Origin: Thermopetrobacter sp. TC1
GTDB lineage: Bacteria > Pseudomonadota > Alphaproteobacteria > Rhizobiales > Aestuariivirgaceae
DNA: 64,000 nucleotides
Assembly (NCBI RefSeq): GCF_000746275.1
Contig: NZ_JQKX01000021.1
Span: forward strand, 1 to 64,000
Reading direction: 5' to 3'
Part shown: positions 48,128 through 57,173 of the stretch, piece after piece
Position numbering within the stretch: the first letter of the stretch is position 1
Layout: the number at the start of each line of letters is the position of its first letter
The notes under the pieces: generated by a model
What the model saw: only the letters and a program-made list of their open reading frames with translations
Database searches by the model: none
Told to the model about the DNA's origin: nothing
Program-made: the position numbers and the translations under genes

Positions 48128-48299
48128 GGGCGTGGTCTCATAAAAGACGGCGATGCCAGCGGCATTTTCGCAAAATATCGCTGGTCTTTTCGCCCGCAGG
48201 GAATAGCCAAAGCTATTTTCAAGGGCGAAAGGCCAGCGAGATGAAGCGAAAATGGCGACCTTAAGGGGCTGGCGCGTCGGATTTTATGAGAACACGCCC
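48128..48299. mobile_element. Family 2 long-hairpin element, copy 2
   Basis: A 172-bp copy nearly identical to 29838-30008, differing by a one-base insertion and a few substitutions. The ends GGGCGTGGTCTCATAAAA and TTTTATGAGAACACGCCC again form an inverted repeat. It lies between the TlpA-like gene and gloA, ending 31 bp before the gloA start, so it may influence the gloA leader. Confidence 0.85.
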
Positions 48300-48330
48300 T
48301 TGTCCCGCTATGTATCAAGGAGGGGCCGTG

Positions 48331-48753
48331 ATGCGTTTTTTGCACGCCATGGTGCGCATTTCCGATATCGAGGAATCCTTGCGCTTCTACTGCGACCTTC
48401 TGGGCCTGCGGGAGACGCGGCGCAAGGAGGTGCCGCAGGGGCGCTATACCCTGATCTTTCTCGCCGCTCCGGAAAATCCGGATGTGGAGATCGAGCTCAC
48501 CTACAACTGGGATGAACACAAATATACGCAAGGCTGCCGCAATTTCGGCCATCTCGCCTTCGCCGTCGATGACATCTATGCCCTCTGTCAGAAGCTCATA
48601 GACGCCGGTGTCACCATCAACCGCCCGCCGCGGGACGGGCGCATGGCCTTCGTGAAATCGCCGGACGGCATCTCCATCGAACTGCTACAGAAAGGCGATC
48701 CCCTGCCCCCCAGGGAGCCCTGGGTCAGCATGCCCAACACCGGCAGCTGGTAG
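48331..48753 (+). CDS. gloA: Lactoylglutathione lyase (glyoxalase I)
   Basis: Metal-dependent VOC-fold enzyme that turns the methylglyoxal-glutathione hemithioacetal into S-lactoylglutathione. The 140-residue product has the four expected metal ligands, H5, E55, H74 and E117, in the contexts [28 protein letters not shown] and GISIELLQK. Length and the lack of the long loop suggest the nickel/cobalt-activated bacterial type. ATG 48331 is preceded by AAGGAGGGG, an excellent site. The family 2 element lies just upstream. Confidence 0.94.
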   Translation: MRFLHAMVRISDIEESLRFYCDLLGLRETRRKEVPQGRYTLIFLAAPENPDVEIELTYNWDEHKYTQGCRNFGHLAFAVDDIYALCQKLIDAGVTINRPPRDGRMAFVKSPDGISIELLQKGDPLPPREPWVSMPNTGSW

Positions 48754-48826
48754 ATTTGGCCTCAGCCCCTATGATCACGGACGGGAAAGGCCGTTGGGCA
48801 CATCGCCAGAACCATCTGCCAAACGT

Positions 48827-48847
48827 GAGGCATGAGGCATGAGGCAT
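48827..48847. repeat. Tandem 7-bp repeat GAGGCAT, three copies
   Basis: GAGGCAT at 48827, 48834 and 48841, followed by a partial GAGGAT. It lies in the spacer downstream of gloA and is not coding. Probably slippage-generated. Confidence 0.75.
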
Positions 48848-48875
48848 GAGGATCATGCAGCATCGCAAACAAAAC

Positions 48876-48909
48876 AGACGGCTGCCGGATCAAAGTCCGA
48901 CAGCCGTCT
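48876..48909 (-). terminator. Terminator of the DUF2892 gene
   Basis: AGACGGCTG (48876-48884) and CAGCCGTCT (48901-48909) form a 9-bp stem with a 16-nt loop. On the - strand it is followed by GTTTTGTTTG, so it serves the gene ending at 49020; it may also stop gloA transcription. Confidence 0.7.
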
Positions 48910-49019
48910 TCGTAAGCGTCTTTTGCAAGCTCATGTGAGGGGAAGGAGGAAGGGTCTGCAAAAGACGTTGGCACCGGAACGCTGACAACAGATGATCCGG
49001 CACCAAGGAGGGGAAGCTC

Positions 49020-49214
49020 TCAGCAATTCTTGCACGTATTGATGCCAAACACGGCATTGATGCCGCACCAGCCGATGATGCCTGTTACCAGCGGCACAAC
49101 ACCGATCCAGCCGATCCACTTGTAATCGCCCGACCCGAAAAGCGCCCAGGCCAGAAGGGCGATACCCAAGACCACCCAGATGATGCGCTGAACGGGTCCC
49201 ATGTTCTTTTTCAT
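49020..49214 (-). CDS. DUF2892 (YgaP-type) small membrane protein
   Basis: A 64-residue inner-membrane protein with two hydrophobic helices, about residues 10-26 and 32-52. The sequence NMGPVQRIIWVVLGIALLAWAL and the end LVTGIIGWCGINAVFGINTCKNC match DUF2892, the membrane part of rhodanese-fused YgaP. Three cysteines cluster at the end (GWC, TCKNC), as in the family. There is no rhodanese domain. It is divergent from the aminotransferase gene and near a Crp/Fnr regulator. Function in sulfur or redox metabolism is possible but not shown. Confidence 0.82.
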   Translation of the reverse strand: MKKNMGPVQRIIWVVLGIALLAWALFGSGDYKWIGWIGVVPLVTGIIGWCGINAVFGINTCKNC

Positions 49215-49552
49215 GACGTCCTCCCGAATCTTGTCCTTCTCTGCCGCCCAAACCCCCGATTCTTCAGCGGGCGGCCAGGGAACGTCCCTGCCGTCTTCAT
49301 ATAGGAAGCGCCTGTGAGCTTTTCAGTAACCCGATCACAGAGAGGCGCAGCGTTCTCTCAACGCCTTGCCCATTTTCACGCAGAATCCGGCCCGTGCCCG
49401 AGCTCATCATGAGACGAAAGTCGTAAAGTTCATCAGGCGCTGTTTTTCTTTTGTGCTTTTCCTGAAGAGAAACAGACGGTATGGAGAATTTGTCTGTATG
49501 CTGATGATTGCGCGCCGGGGGAGCAAGAAGAGGGGAAGGGACGCGGGCGCCC
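49215..49552. other. Divergent intergenic region, DUF2892 / aminotransferase
   Basis: 338 bp without a gene. It must contain both promoters. I do not see a clear palindromic site for the nearby Crp/Fnr regulator, no hairpin terminator and no copy of the dispersed repeats. Confidence 0.5.
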
Positions 49553-50872
49553 ATGAGCGATGAGACAAAAGACCATGCCTTGAACGACTTGGGGCGTTCG
49601 GAGGGAAACGCGCAAGGACCGGCGCATTCTTCACTGGATGTCGATTTCGTCCGCTCCCAGTTTCCGGCGTTGAAGGATGCGAATGAAATCACGCCCGCCT
49701 TCTTTGAGAATGCCGGCGGTTCCCTGCCCTGCCGGCAGGTGATCGAAAGGCTGTCTGCGTTCTATCATGAATGCAAGGTTCAGCCCGGCATGACCTACCC
49801 CCGCGCCCGGGATGCGCAAGCCCGCATGGACGAGGCCCCGCGCCGCCTGAGCGCGCTCCTTAGGGTAAATCCGGAAACGCATGTACTCGTCATCGGCCCG
49901 TCCACCACGCAGAATGCCTATGTTCTGGCCTGCGCCTTCGCCCGCGTGCTGGAGCCGGGAAGCGAGATCATCGTCACCGATCAGGATCACGAGGCCAATT
50001 CCGGTTTCTGGCGCCGTCTGGCCAGCAATGGGGTGGTGGTGCGTGAATGGCGCATGGACCCGCAAAGCGGACTGCTCAATCCTGCCGATCTGGAAGAACT
50101 GCTCTCCGGCAAGACCCGTTTTGTTGCCTTTCCGCACTGCTCCAACATCATCGGCCATTTCAATGACGTGACCGACATCATTCGCCGCATTCACGCAGCC
50201 GGGGCTCTGGCCATCGTTGATGGCGTTTCTGCCGCCCCGCACGGGCTGCCGGATCTTTCCGCCATTGATGCCGATGTCTATTTCTTCTCCACCTACAAGA
50301 CCTATGGGCCGCATCAGGGAGTGATGGCCATTCGGCGCCATCTTATTGAGCGGCTGCCCAACGAGGGCCAATGGTTCAACGAACATGTTCCGCAAAAACG
50401 GCTGGTGCCGGCCGGGCCCGATCATGCGCAGGTAGCCGCGCTGGCCGGCATTGTTGATTACATCGAGGCCCTTGCGGCGCATCACGGCATTGATTTTCAC
50501 GCGGATCCTGCCGCAGCCAACGCGCGTGTGAGAGACTTGATGCGCAGGCAAGAGCATCATCTGCTGGAAGGCCTCATGGATTTCCTGAAAGTCGCCGCGC
50601 GGGAAGGCCGAGTGCGCATTCTCGGCCCCGATCGGGCCGACAGCCGCCGCGCCCCCACCATCGCGCTCGATACGAACAGGCCGCCTGCGGAGATTGCCGC
50701 CGACCTTGCCGAACTGGGCATCGAAGCCGGTGCCGGAGATTTCTATGCCGTGCGCACGCTCAGCCGTTTAGGTGTGAATCCGCAAAGAGGCGTCCTGCGC
50801 CTCTCCTTCCTGCATTACACCACGGAAACGGAAATCGACCGCCTGATCGCGGCCCTGGACACCGTTCTTTAG
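49553..50872 (+). CDS. Class V aminotransferase, cysteine desulfurase-like
   Basis: PLP enzyme of 439 residues resembling the SufS/NifS superfamily. The opening VRSQFPALKDANEITPAFFENAGGSLPCRQVIERL is the typical fold start; the PLP lysine is K249 in FFSTYKTYGPHQG, and the aspartate of the cofactor site is in AIVDGVSAAPHGL. The short active-site Cys loop of true cysteine desulfurases is not obvious in the C-terminal part, so it may act on a different amino acid or as a lyase. A 30-residue polar leader precedes the domain. AGGGGAAGGG lies upstream of ATG 49553. It converges on the Crp/Fnr gene. Confidence 0.85.
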   Translation: MSDETKDHALNDLGRSEGNAQGPAHSSLDVDFVRSQFPALKDANEITPAFFENAGGSLPCRQVIERLSAFYHECKVQPGMTYPRARDAQARMDEAPRRLSALLRVNPETHVLVIGPSTTQNAYVLACAFARVLEPGSEIIVTDQDHEANSGFWRRLASNGVVVREWRMDPQSGLLNPADLEELLSGKTRFVAFPHCSNIIGHFNDVTDIIRRIHAAGALAIVDGVSAAPHGLPDLSAIDADVYFFSTYKTYGPHQGVMAIRRHLIERLPNEGQWFNEHVPQKRLVPAGPDHAQVAALAGIVDYIEALAAHHGIDFHADPAAANARVRDLMRRQEHHLLEGLMDFLKVAAREGRVRILGPDRADSRRAPTIALDTNRPPAEIAADLAELGIEAGAGDFYAVRTLSRLGVNPQRGVLRLSFLHYTTETEIDRLIAALDTVL

Positions 50873-50925
50873 GGATAAGAAATAAACTTCTGATCGGCGC
50901 GCTCCTTTCTGGTGGGTCGGACCTC

Positions 50926-51609
50926 TCACTCGTTGTCGGCCAGACGCTCCAGCGCATTCGCATCGAGGATTTCCACCGCGCCGCGGCGCAGGCGCACATG
51001 CCCGGCCCGCTCGAAGGATTTCAGAAGGCGCGAGACCGCCTCGCGCGTGGAGCCCACTTCCGCTGCAATCTCCTGATGTGTCATGTGCACGGCCCCATCT
51101 TCGCCCTTGCGGCGCAAAAGAAAGGCGGCAAGGCGCCGATCAAGCCGGGCGAAGGCCACCTCCCCCACCAGCCCCATCAGATCCCGCAGGCGCTGGGCAT
51201 AGGAGAGGAAAACAAAACGCCGAAACCCTTCCGAACGCGCCAGCAGGTCGCGAAATATCCCCTGCGGCACCACCAGCGCTTCCACATCGGTCTCCGTGGT
51301 GCCCTCCGCGGTGTAATTCTCCGCCGCCATGAGCGCGGCGGTGGTCATGATGCAGGACTGCCCCGGCTCCACGCGATAGAGCAGGATTTCCCGTCCGCTT
51401 TCCGATGTGAGGGTGACGCGTGCGGCCCCTTTAAGCACCACCATGTAATTTTCGCACAGATCGCCAGGGCGAAAGAGCACGGTACCTTGAGGAAGCTCCA
51501 TAATGCGCGCATGCTTTTCCAGCAGCGCGCGCGCCTCCGGCTCAAGCGCGGCCAGGGCGCTTTCCGCCTCCGGGCACTGTTTCAGGGCCTCACTGAGCGA
51601 TTTTGCCAT
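50926..51609 (-). CDS. Crp/Fnr family transcriptional regulator
   Basis: Dimeric DNA-binding regulator of 227 residues. The cyclic-nucleotide-binding-like beta barrel spans about residues 20-135 (LPQGTVLFRPGDLCENYMVVLKGAARV), followed by the dimer helix and a winged helix with MTHQEIAAEVGSTREAVSRLL as recognition helix region. The N-terminal cysteine cluster of oxygen-sensing FNR is absent, and the cAMP-contact Arg/Ser pair is not evident, so the signal is unknown. PGQSCIMTTAALMAAENYTAEG is a variant seen in a subgroup. ATG 51609 has GGGGAAGGAA upstream. Likely targets are its neighbours, the aminotransferase and DUF2892 genes; this is inference. Confidence 0.88.
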   Translation of the reverse strand: MAKSLSEALKQCPEAESALAALEPEARALLEKHARIMELPQGTVLFRPGDLCENYMVVLKGAARVTLTSESGREILLYRVEPGQSCIMTTAALMAAENYTAEGTTETDVEALVVPQGIFRDLLARSEGFRRFVFLSYAQRLRDLMGLVGEVAFARLDRRLAAFLLRRKGEDGAVHMTHQEIAAEVGSTREAVSRLLKSFERAGHVRLRRGAVEILDANALERLADNE

Positions 51610-51744
51610 TTCCTTCCCCCTCGCCCCGTGCTCGAACGGTATCACATTCCAGGCAGGCGCTGAAACTGTGAATCCGTCAATGGCGATGTCGTTTCCTCCC
51701 CGATATCCGGTCATGCCGGAATGCGTGTAGGGTTTTTCTTACCT

Positions 51745-52833
51745 TCACCCCAGGCGATCCCGCAACAGGGCCATGGATGTGCTGTGCATGAAGGTATGTG
51801 CTTCCTCGGGCCGCGCTCGGGAGACAGCATGATGTGCCATGAGTGCCGCCTCGTGAAAACCGGACAGGATGAGATTGAGCTTGCCGGGATAGGCACAGGC
51901 ATCACCGATGGCATAAAGCCCTGCGCAGGACGTCTGAAAGGTTGCCGGATCCACCACGAAGCGGTGCCCTTCCATCTTCAGCCCCCAGTCGGCAAGCGGG
52001 CCCATCTTGCCGGCAAGACCAAAGAAGAGCAAAAGCCGCTCCGCCGGAATTTCGAAGGTCTCCCCACCGTGGGCGGCGATGACTGCGGCAAGCGCGCCCT
52101 CTTCAAGCCCGGCTTGCGCACCGCCCTTCAGCCCGCGGATCTGGCCGAGCACGAAATCCATTTCGCCGGCCTTGACCATTTCGCGCATGCGCCGCACACT
52201 TTCCGGCGCTGCACGAAAGGTTTCGCGCCGGTGCAGAAGCACAAGCCGCCGGGCGAGAGGCGCAAGCTCAATGGCCCAGTCCAGCGCGGAATCGCCACCG
52301 CCGGCGATCACCAGATTCCTGCCCCGGAACTGCTCGCGGTCACGCACCGCATAGAACACCGAGCGCCCCTCATAGGCCGCAAGCCCGGGGATGGGCGGGC
52401 GCTTCGGCTCCAGAACGCCGCCGCCCGCGGCGATGACCACCACCGGCGCGATGAAACGCAGCCCCGTATCGGTCGTTACCGCATGGCGGCCATCCTCGAG
52501 GGTTTCATGGCCAAGCGCGCGTGTGCGGAGATGATAGACGGGATCGAACAGGCCCGCCTGTTCCTTCAGCCGCGCGATGAGCGCCGCACCGGTGATGCGG
52601 GGAAAACCCGGAATATCGTAGATAGGCTTGTCAGGATAAAGCTCCGTGCACTGCCCGCCGATCTGCGGCAGGGCATCCAGCACATGGGCGGAAAGGCCGT
52701 GCATGCCAAGTTCAAAGACGGCGAACAGTCCGGCCGGGCCGGCGCCGATGATGAGCGCATCGGTCTCGATGACTTTGGCTGCACCCGTCGCCGGGGCATT
52801 TTCCGGCCCCTCTGTTGCGCCCTGTTTCGGCAT
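51745..52833 (-). CDS. Ferredoxin/thioredoxin reductase-like NAD(P)H flavoprotein
   Basis: FAD- and NAD(P)H-binding protein of 362 residues with the thioredoxin-reductase fold but no CxxC redox pair, i.e. the ferredoxin-NADP reductase type. FAD motif: [19 protein letters not shown] near residue 27; GQCTELYPDKPIYDIPGFP is the characteristic following segment; NAD(P) motif: RNLVIAGGGDSALDWAIEL; closing segment GLYAIGDACAYPGK. ATG 52833 follows GGAAAGAGCG. It lies 34 bp downstream of the ferredoxin gene on the same strand, which supports ferredoxin as its partner. Confidence 0.88.
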   Translation of the reverse strand: MPKQGATEGPENAPATGAAKVIETDALIIGAGPAGLFAVFELGMHGLSAHVLDALPQIGGQCTELYPDKPIYDIPGFPRITGAALIARLKEQAGLFDPVYHLRTRALGHETLEDGRHAVTTDTGLRFIAPVVVIAAGGGVLEPKRPPIPGLAAYEGRSVFYAVRDREQFRGRNLVIAGGGDSALDWAIELAPLARRLVLLHRRETFRAAPESVRRMREMVKAGEMDFVLGQIRGLKGGAQAGLEEGALAAVIAAHGGETFEIPAERLLLFFGLAGKMGPLADWGLKMEGHRFVVDPATFQTSCAGLYAIGDACAYPGKLNLILSGFHEAALMAHHAVSRARPEEAHTFMHSTSMALLRDRLG

Positions 52834-52867
52834 GCGCTCTTTCCGTTCGTCTGATCCGCTGCTGGCC

Positions 52868-53554
<687 letters not shown>

Positions 53555-53947
53555 TCAGAAACCGGAACGCTGCGAGCCCGGGCTTTCCGCCGGCGGCAGC
53601 CCTTCGAGGCCGCGCAGGAGTTCCTCCTCGCTCATGCGCTCCATCTCCGGCTCGTCGGGCGTCTCCCCCATGCCGGGACCGGCCAGCAGCGGCGCTTCCG
53701 ATTCCTCCGGCTCGTCCACTTCCACATGCTTCTGCATGGAGTGAATGAGCTGCTCCTCCAGATCTTCGGGGCTGACCGTGCCCTCGGCGATTTCGCGCAA
53801 GGCCACCACCGAGTTCTTGTCATTGTCCCGGTCCACCGTCAGCGGCGCCCCCTGCGCGATGAGACGGGCCCGGTAGGAAGCAAGCAGCACCAGCTCGAAC
53901 CGGTTGGGGACCTTTTCTATACAATCTTCAACGGTAACGCGCGCCAT
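53555..53947 (-). CDS. rpoZ: RNA polymerase omega subunit
   Basis: Small subunit that helps assemble RNA polymerase. The 130-residue product has the conserved start [30 protein letters not shown] and [16 protein letters not shown]. The last 60 residues are acidic and Pro-rich, an extension common in alphaproteobacteria. GGAGAAAACGC precedes ATG 53947. It is downstream of the L,D-transpeptidase gene on the same strand and separated from it by a hairpin at 53993-54026. No spoT/rel gene is adjacent. Confidence 0.96.
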   Translation of the reverse strand: MARVTVEDCIEKVPNRFELVLLASYRARLIAQGAPLTVDRDNDKNSVVALREIAEGTVSPEDLEEQLIHSMQKHVEVDEPEESEAPLLAGPGMGETPDEPEMERMSEEELLRGLEGLPPAESPGSQRSGF

Positions 53948-53992
53948 GCGTTTTCTCCATTCACCGCCTTATCGAAGGCTTCATGAACACGT

Positions 53993-54026
53993 GATCAGGC
54001 CACCGGCAAAAACCGGCAGCCTGATC
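53993..54026. other. Hairpin in the rpoZ leader
   Basis: GATCAGGC (53993-54000) and GCCTGATC (54019-54026) form a perfect 8-bp stem with CCGG boxes in the loop. On the - strand no T-tract follows, so it is not a standard terminator of the upstream L,D-transpeptidase gene; it could be a leader structure or a protein site. Confidence 0.5.
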
Positions 54027-54105
54027 AAAAACCACTGTCCTGTCTCTTAAGCTGATAGCCCGATCACCGCCCCATTGCAAGAGGCGGGCTTGATGAGTAT
54101 CCCGT

Positions 54106-54843
54106 TCATTCCACGATCACCGGTGCGCCGATCTTCACCCGGTTGTAAAGATCGATGACCTCCTCATTGACCATGCGAATACAGCCCGAGGAGACGTTCT
54201 TGCCGATGGTGCTCGGATTGTTGGTGCCGTGGATGCGATAGAGCGTGTTGCCGATATAGAGCGCACGCGCGCCTAAGGGATTGCGCGGGCCGCCTTCCAT
54301 GACATCGGGCAGGCGCCGGCCATATTTCTTCCATTCGCGGATCTTCATCTCCTCCGGCGGGCGCCATTCCGGCCATTCCTTCTTCATGGTGATGCGATGC
54401 CGCCCTTTCCAGGTAAAGCCCTGCCTTCCTACGCCGACGCCATACTTGATGGCCTTGCCGCCGGGCAGGATGTAGTAGAGCGCCTTTTCCGCCGTGTTCA
54501 CGTAAATGGTGCCGGGCTTGAAGCGCTTGTCGCGGAAAGTCACGATCGTCTTGCCCAGATAGCGGCCATGGGCATACAGCCGCCCGTCCTGCCGCGGCGT
54601 GGATGTGCGCGTGGAGAAATCGAACAGGCTGGAGAGCCGGAAGCCATCATTGCGCTTGACCGTCCGCGCGGAGGTGACCGCATGCGGGCGCTGTATCCGT
54701 TCAGCCGGCTTGTGCTTGATAACGGATACGTAGTTGACCTTCTTGGCCGGCTTGCCCTCCTGCCGCGCCAGGCCAGGCGTGCTCAGCACGCTACAGGCGA
54801 GGGCAGCCATGACGGCAAGACGCAATCCCTTGTCGATCTTCAT
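54106..54843 (-). CDS. L,D-transpeptidase (YkuD family)
   Basis: Periplasmic enzyme that makes 3-3 peptidoglycan crosslinks or attaches proteins to peptidoglycan. The 245-residue product has a signal peptide (about residues 1-26), a basic linker, and the YkuD domain with the catalytic pair H205 in RIHGTNNPSTIG and C221 in SSGCIRM. GRQGFTWKGRHRI and GPRNPLGARALYIG are also family-typical. ATG 54843 follows GAGGGGG. It lies between folK and rpoZ on the - strand with gaps of 158-161 bp. Confidence 0.93.
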   Translation of the reverse strand: MKIDKGLRLAVMAALACSVLSTPGLARQEGKPAKKVNYVSVIKHKPAERIQRPHAVTSARTVKRNDGFRLSSLFDFSTRTSTPRQDGRLYAHGRYLGKTIVTFRDKRFKPGTIYVNTAEKALYYILPGGKAIKYGVGVGRQGFTWKGRHRITMKKEWPEWRPPEEMKIREWKKYGRRLPDVMEGGPRNPLGARALYIGNTLYRIHGTNNPSTIGKNVSSGCIRMVNEEVIDLYNRVKIGAPVIVE

Positions 54844-55004
54844 GGAACGTCCCCCTCATCATAGCGATACGTGCAATTTCATCGCGGTGCATCATGTCCG
54901 CTCATCACCGCCGACATGCTCCTGTCAATGGAAAGCATGCCCCGATGTGCACGCGATTCTCCCAGAAAATCCTTCACGAGGGATGAAGCAGCACAACCTG
55001 CAAG

Positions 55005-55622
55005 TCAAGAGCCGCCAGATCCATCGCGCATCGAGAGAGATTTCCCGTCAATACGCCTGCATTGCCGGCGTTGACGGCTGCTGAGGCGCGCGCAGAGATG
55101 CCGCGCCCGCGCCTGTAAGAACGGAAAAAGCCAGGCAGGCGCAATGTCACACAGCGGCAGCAGCACAAAGGCCCGCTCCGGCACCCCCGGATGCGGCAAA
55201 ACCAGTCCGCGCTTCTGCCAGATGTGCAAGCTGCGCCCCCTGCCCTTTCGCCCCAGGCCCACGGGCCGGCGGGTCACGCCGTCCATGGCGATGATGTCGA
55301 TATCTAGCGCTCGCGGCCCCCAGTCGCGGCCGCGCCGGCGCCCGGCCACATGTTCCACCCGGCGGATGATGTGCAACAGCGCATGCGCCTCATGGCGCGC
55401 CTCACCCAATACAATAAGATTGTAGAAAGGCGGCTGCCCGCGCAGCCCGAAAGGCTCACAACGATAAAGAGGCGAAATGCGTTTGATGACGACACCGTCC
55501 TGTTCCAGAAGCGTCAAGGCTTGGCGCAGAGTGTCGAGCGGCTTGCCGAAGCGCCCACGGACATTCGCACCAAGCCCCAGAATCACCGCCCTGCATACGT
55601 TTATGCAGCCAGAATATTCCAT
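55005..55622 (-). CDS. folK: 2-amino-4-hydroxy-6-hydroxymethyldihydropteridine pyrophosphokinase FolK
   Basis: Transfers pyrophosphate to the pterin in folate synthesis. The 205-residue product shows GLGANVRG near the start, FYNLIVLGEA, the metal-binding RDWGPRALDIDII and VLPHPGVPERAFVLLPLCDIAP, so all key parts are present. Start is uncertain: ATG 55622 is used, but a GTG nearer the conserved region or an upstream TTG at 55658 cannot be excluded, and there is no clear ribosome site. The C-terminal 25 residues are basic. It is divergent from the NYN gene with a 146-bp spacer. Confidence 0.93.
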   Translation of the reverse strand: MEYSGCINVCRAVILGLGANVRGRFGKPLDTLRQALTLLEQDGVVIKRISPLYRCEPFGLRGQPPFYNLIVLGEARHEAHALLHIIRRVEHVAGRRRGRDWGPRALDIDIIAMDGVTRRPVGLGRKGRGRSLHIWQKRGLVLPHPGVPERAFVLLPLCDIAPAWLFPFLQARARHLCARLSSRQRRQCRRIDGKSLSMRDGSGGS

Positions 55623-55768
55623 TGCAGGTTGTCCACAATTGCCATAAACCTTCCCCAAGGTTCATTTGACAGCGCCCCCGACTCGCGCCTAGAGCATGGA
55701 ACTGCACATTGCAAGGATCGTCCTTGTTTTTGACATACAAGGCATTTCACATTTGAAGGAGTTGCTCC

Positions 55769-56365
55769 ATGCGTCTTCATGAACACGAGCGCACTGCCAT
55801 CTTCCTCGACGGGTCCAATCTCTACGCCACGGCCAAGGCTCTCGGCTTTGATATCGATTACAAGCGTCTGCTCGCCTATTTCCGCGAACGCACACGCCTG
55901 ATCCGCGCCATCTACTACACGGCGCTCATGGACGAAGCCGAATATTCGCCTTTGCGCCCGCTCATCGATTGGCTGGATTACAACGGCTATCGCGTCGTGA
56001 CCAAGCCGGTGAAGGAATTCACCGACAACGCCGGCCGCCGCAAGCTGAAGGGCAACATGGACATCGAGCTGGCCGTTGACATGATGAAACTGGCGCCGAA
56101 GCTCGATCATATCGTGCTCTTCTCCGGCGATGGAGATTTCCGCTCGCTGATCAAGGCGGTGCAGGACATGGGCTGCCGCGTCTCCGTGGTCTCCACCCTT
56201 GCCGTGCGCCCGCCCATGATCGCCGATGACCTGCGCCGGCAGGCCGATGATTTCTATGACCTTGTGGATTACGAGAAGGAATTCGGTCGCGACCGGCCGC
56301 CGCGCTCCGATCTGCCCGAGGGCCTGCCCGAGGACGAGGAGGACGACGACGAGTTCGAGGACTGA
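55769..56365 (+). CDS. NYN-domain protein (LabA/DUF88 type)
   Basis: Putative metal-dependent ribonuclease with the PIN-like NYN fold, 198 residues. The conserved acidic residues sit in AIFLDGSNLY, KGNMDIELAVDMM and IVLFSGDGDFRSL. A strongly acidic tail, EDEEDDDEFED, ends the protein. ATG 55769 has GAAGGAG upstream. RNA or DNA substrate is unknown. It is divergent from folK and is followed by the uracil-DNA glycosylase gene 157 bp downstream. Confidence 0.9.
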   Translation: MRLHEHERTAIFLDGSNLYATAKALGFDIDYKRLLAYFRERTRLIRAIYYTALMDEAEYSPLRPLIDWLDYNGYRVVTKPVKEFTDNAGRRKLKGNMDIELAVDMMKLAPKLDHIVLFSGDGDFRSLIKAVQDMGCRVSVVSTLAVRPPMIADDLRRQADDFYDLVDYEKEFGRDRPPRSDLPEGLPEDEEDDDEFED

Positions 56366-56522
56366 GGCGGCCACCCGGCTTCAAGGGCGGCAAATGGGCG
56401 GTGTTGCCGAATGCGATCCGGGCTTTTTTCTCTGGTTCTGGCCGCCAAGTAGAAACAACGGGCTAGTCGGCTGTCCTCAAGGCGGGTTTTGCTTGCGTGC
56501 TTGATAAGAGGGCCAATGGGCC

Positions 56523-57173
56523 ATGAGCTTTCCGGACTGTCAGCCCTCGCCGGTGTGTTCCCTCTGTCCGAGGCTGCATGCCTTTCTCGAGGAACAGCGC
56601 GCTGCGCATCCGGACTGGTTCAACGCCCCGGTTCCGCCCTTTGGCCCTGATGACGCCCGCCTTGCCATCATCGGTCTCGCGCCGGGCTTGCGCGGCGCAA
56701 ACCGCACCGGCCGCCCTTTTACCGGCGATTACGCCGGCGAGCTTCTCTATGGCACGCTCAAGGCCCTGCACCTGGCCAGAGGCGCCTATGCCGCACGGGC
56801 CGATGACGGGTTGGAGCTCATTGACACGGTCATACTCAATGCCGTGCGCTGCGTGCCGCCCGCCAACAAGCCACTGCCGGCGGAAATCGCCACCTGCAAC
56901 CGTTTCCTGAAATGCGAACTTGAGAAGCGCAAACGGGTGCGCGTCATCGTCGCCCTGGGGCGGATTGCGCATGATGCCGTGCTCATGGCCCATGGGCTGG
57001 TGCGCGCCCGCCATCCCTTCGCTCATGGCCGCGAGCATGCCCTGCCCCATGGCCGCGTGCTGATCGACAGCTATCACTGCTCCCGCTACAACACCCAGAC
57101 GGGCCGGCTGACGCCCGAGATGTTTCACGCCATTCTCGCCCGCGCCCGCCAGCTTATGGATCGCAGAGCCTGA
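56523..57173 (+). CDS. Type 5 uracil-DNA glycosylase (UdgB-like)
   Basis: DNA repair enzyme that removes uracil and some damaged bases. The 216-residue product has the iron-sulfur cysteines, starting with CSLCPRL and continuing with further Cys at about 115 and 131, motif 1 as GLAPGLRGANRTGRPFTGD, and motif 3 as YHCSRYNTQTGRLT, which fits the family 5 form (SYHPSQQNTFTGRLT in other members) rather than family 4. The Pro before Ser is replaced by Cys. GAGGG precedes ATG 56523. Downstream lies a family 1 repeat. Confidence 0.88.
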   Translation: MSFPDCQPSPVCSLCPRLHAFLEEQRAAHPDWFNAPVPPFGPDDARLAIIGLAPGLRGANRTGRPFTGDYAGELLYGTLKALHLARGAYAARADDGLELIDTVILNAVRCVPPANKPLPAEIATCNRFLKCELEKRKRVRVIVALGRIAHDAVLMAHGLVRARHPFAHGREHALPHGRVLIDSYHCSRYNTQTGRLTPEMFHAILARARQLMDRRA

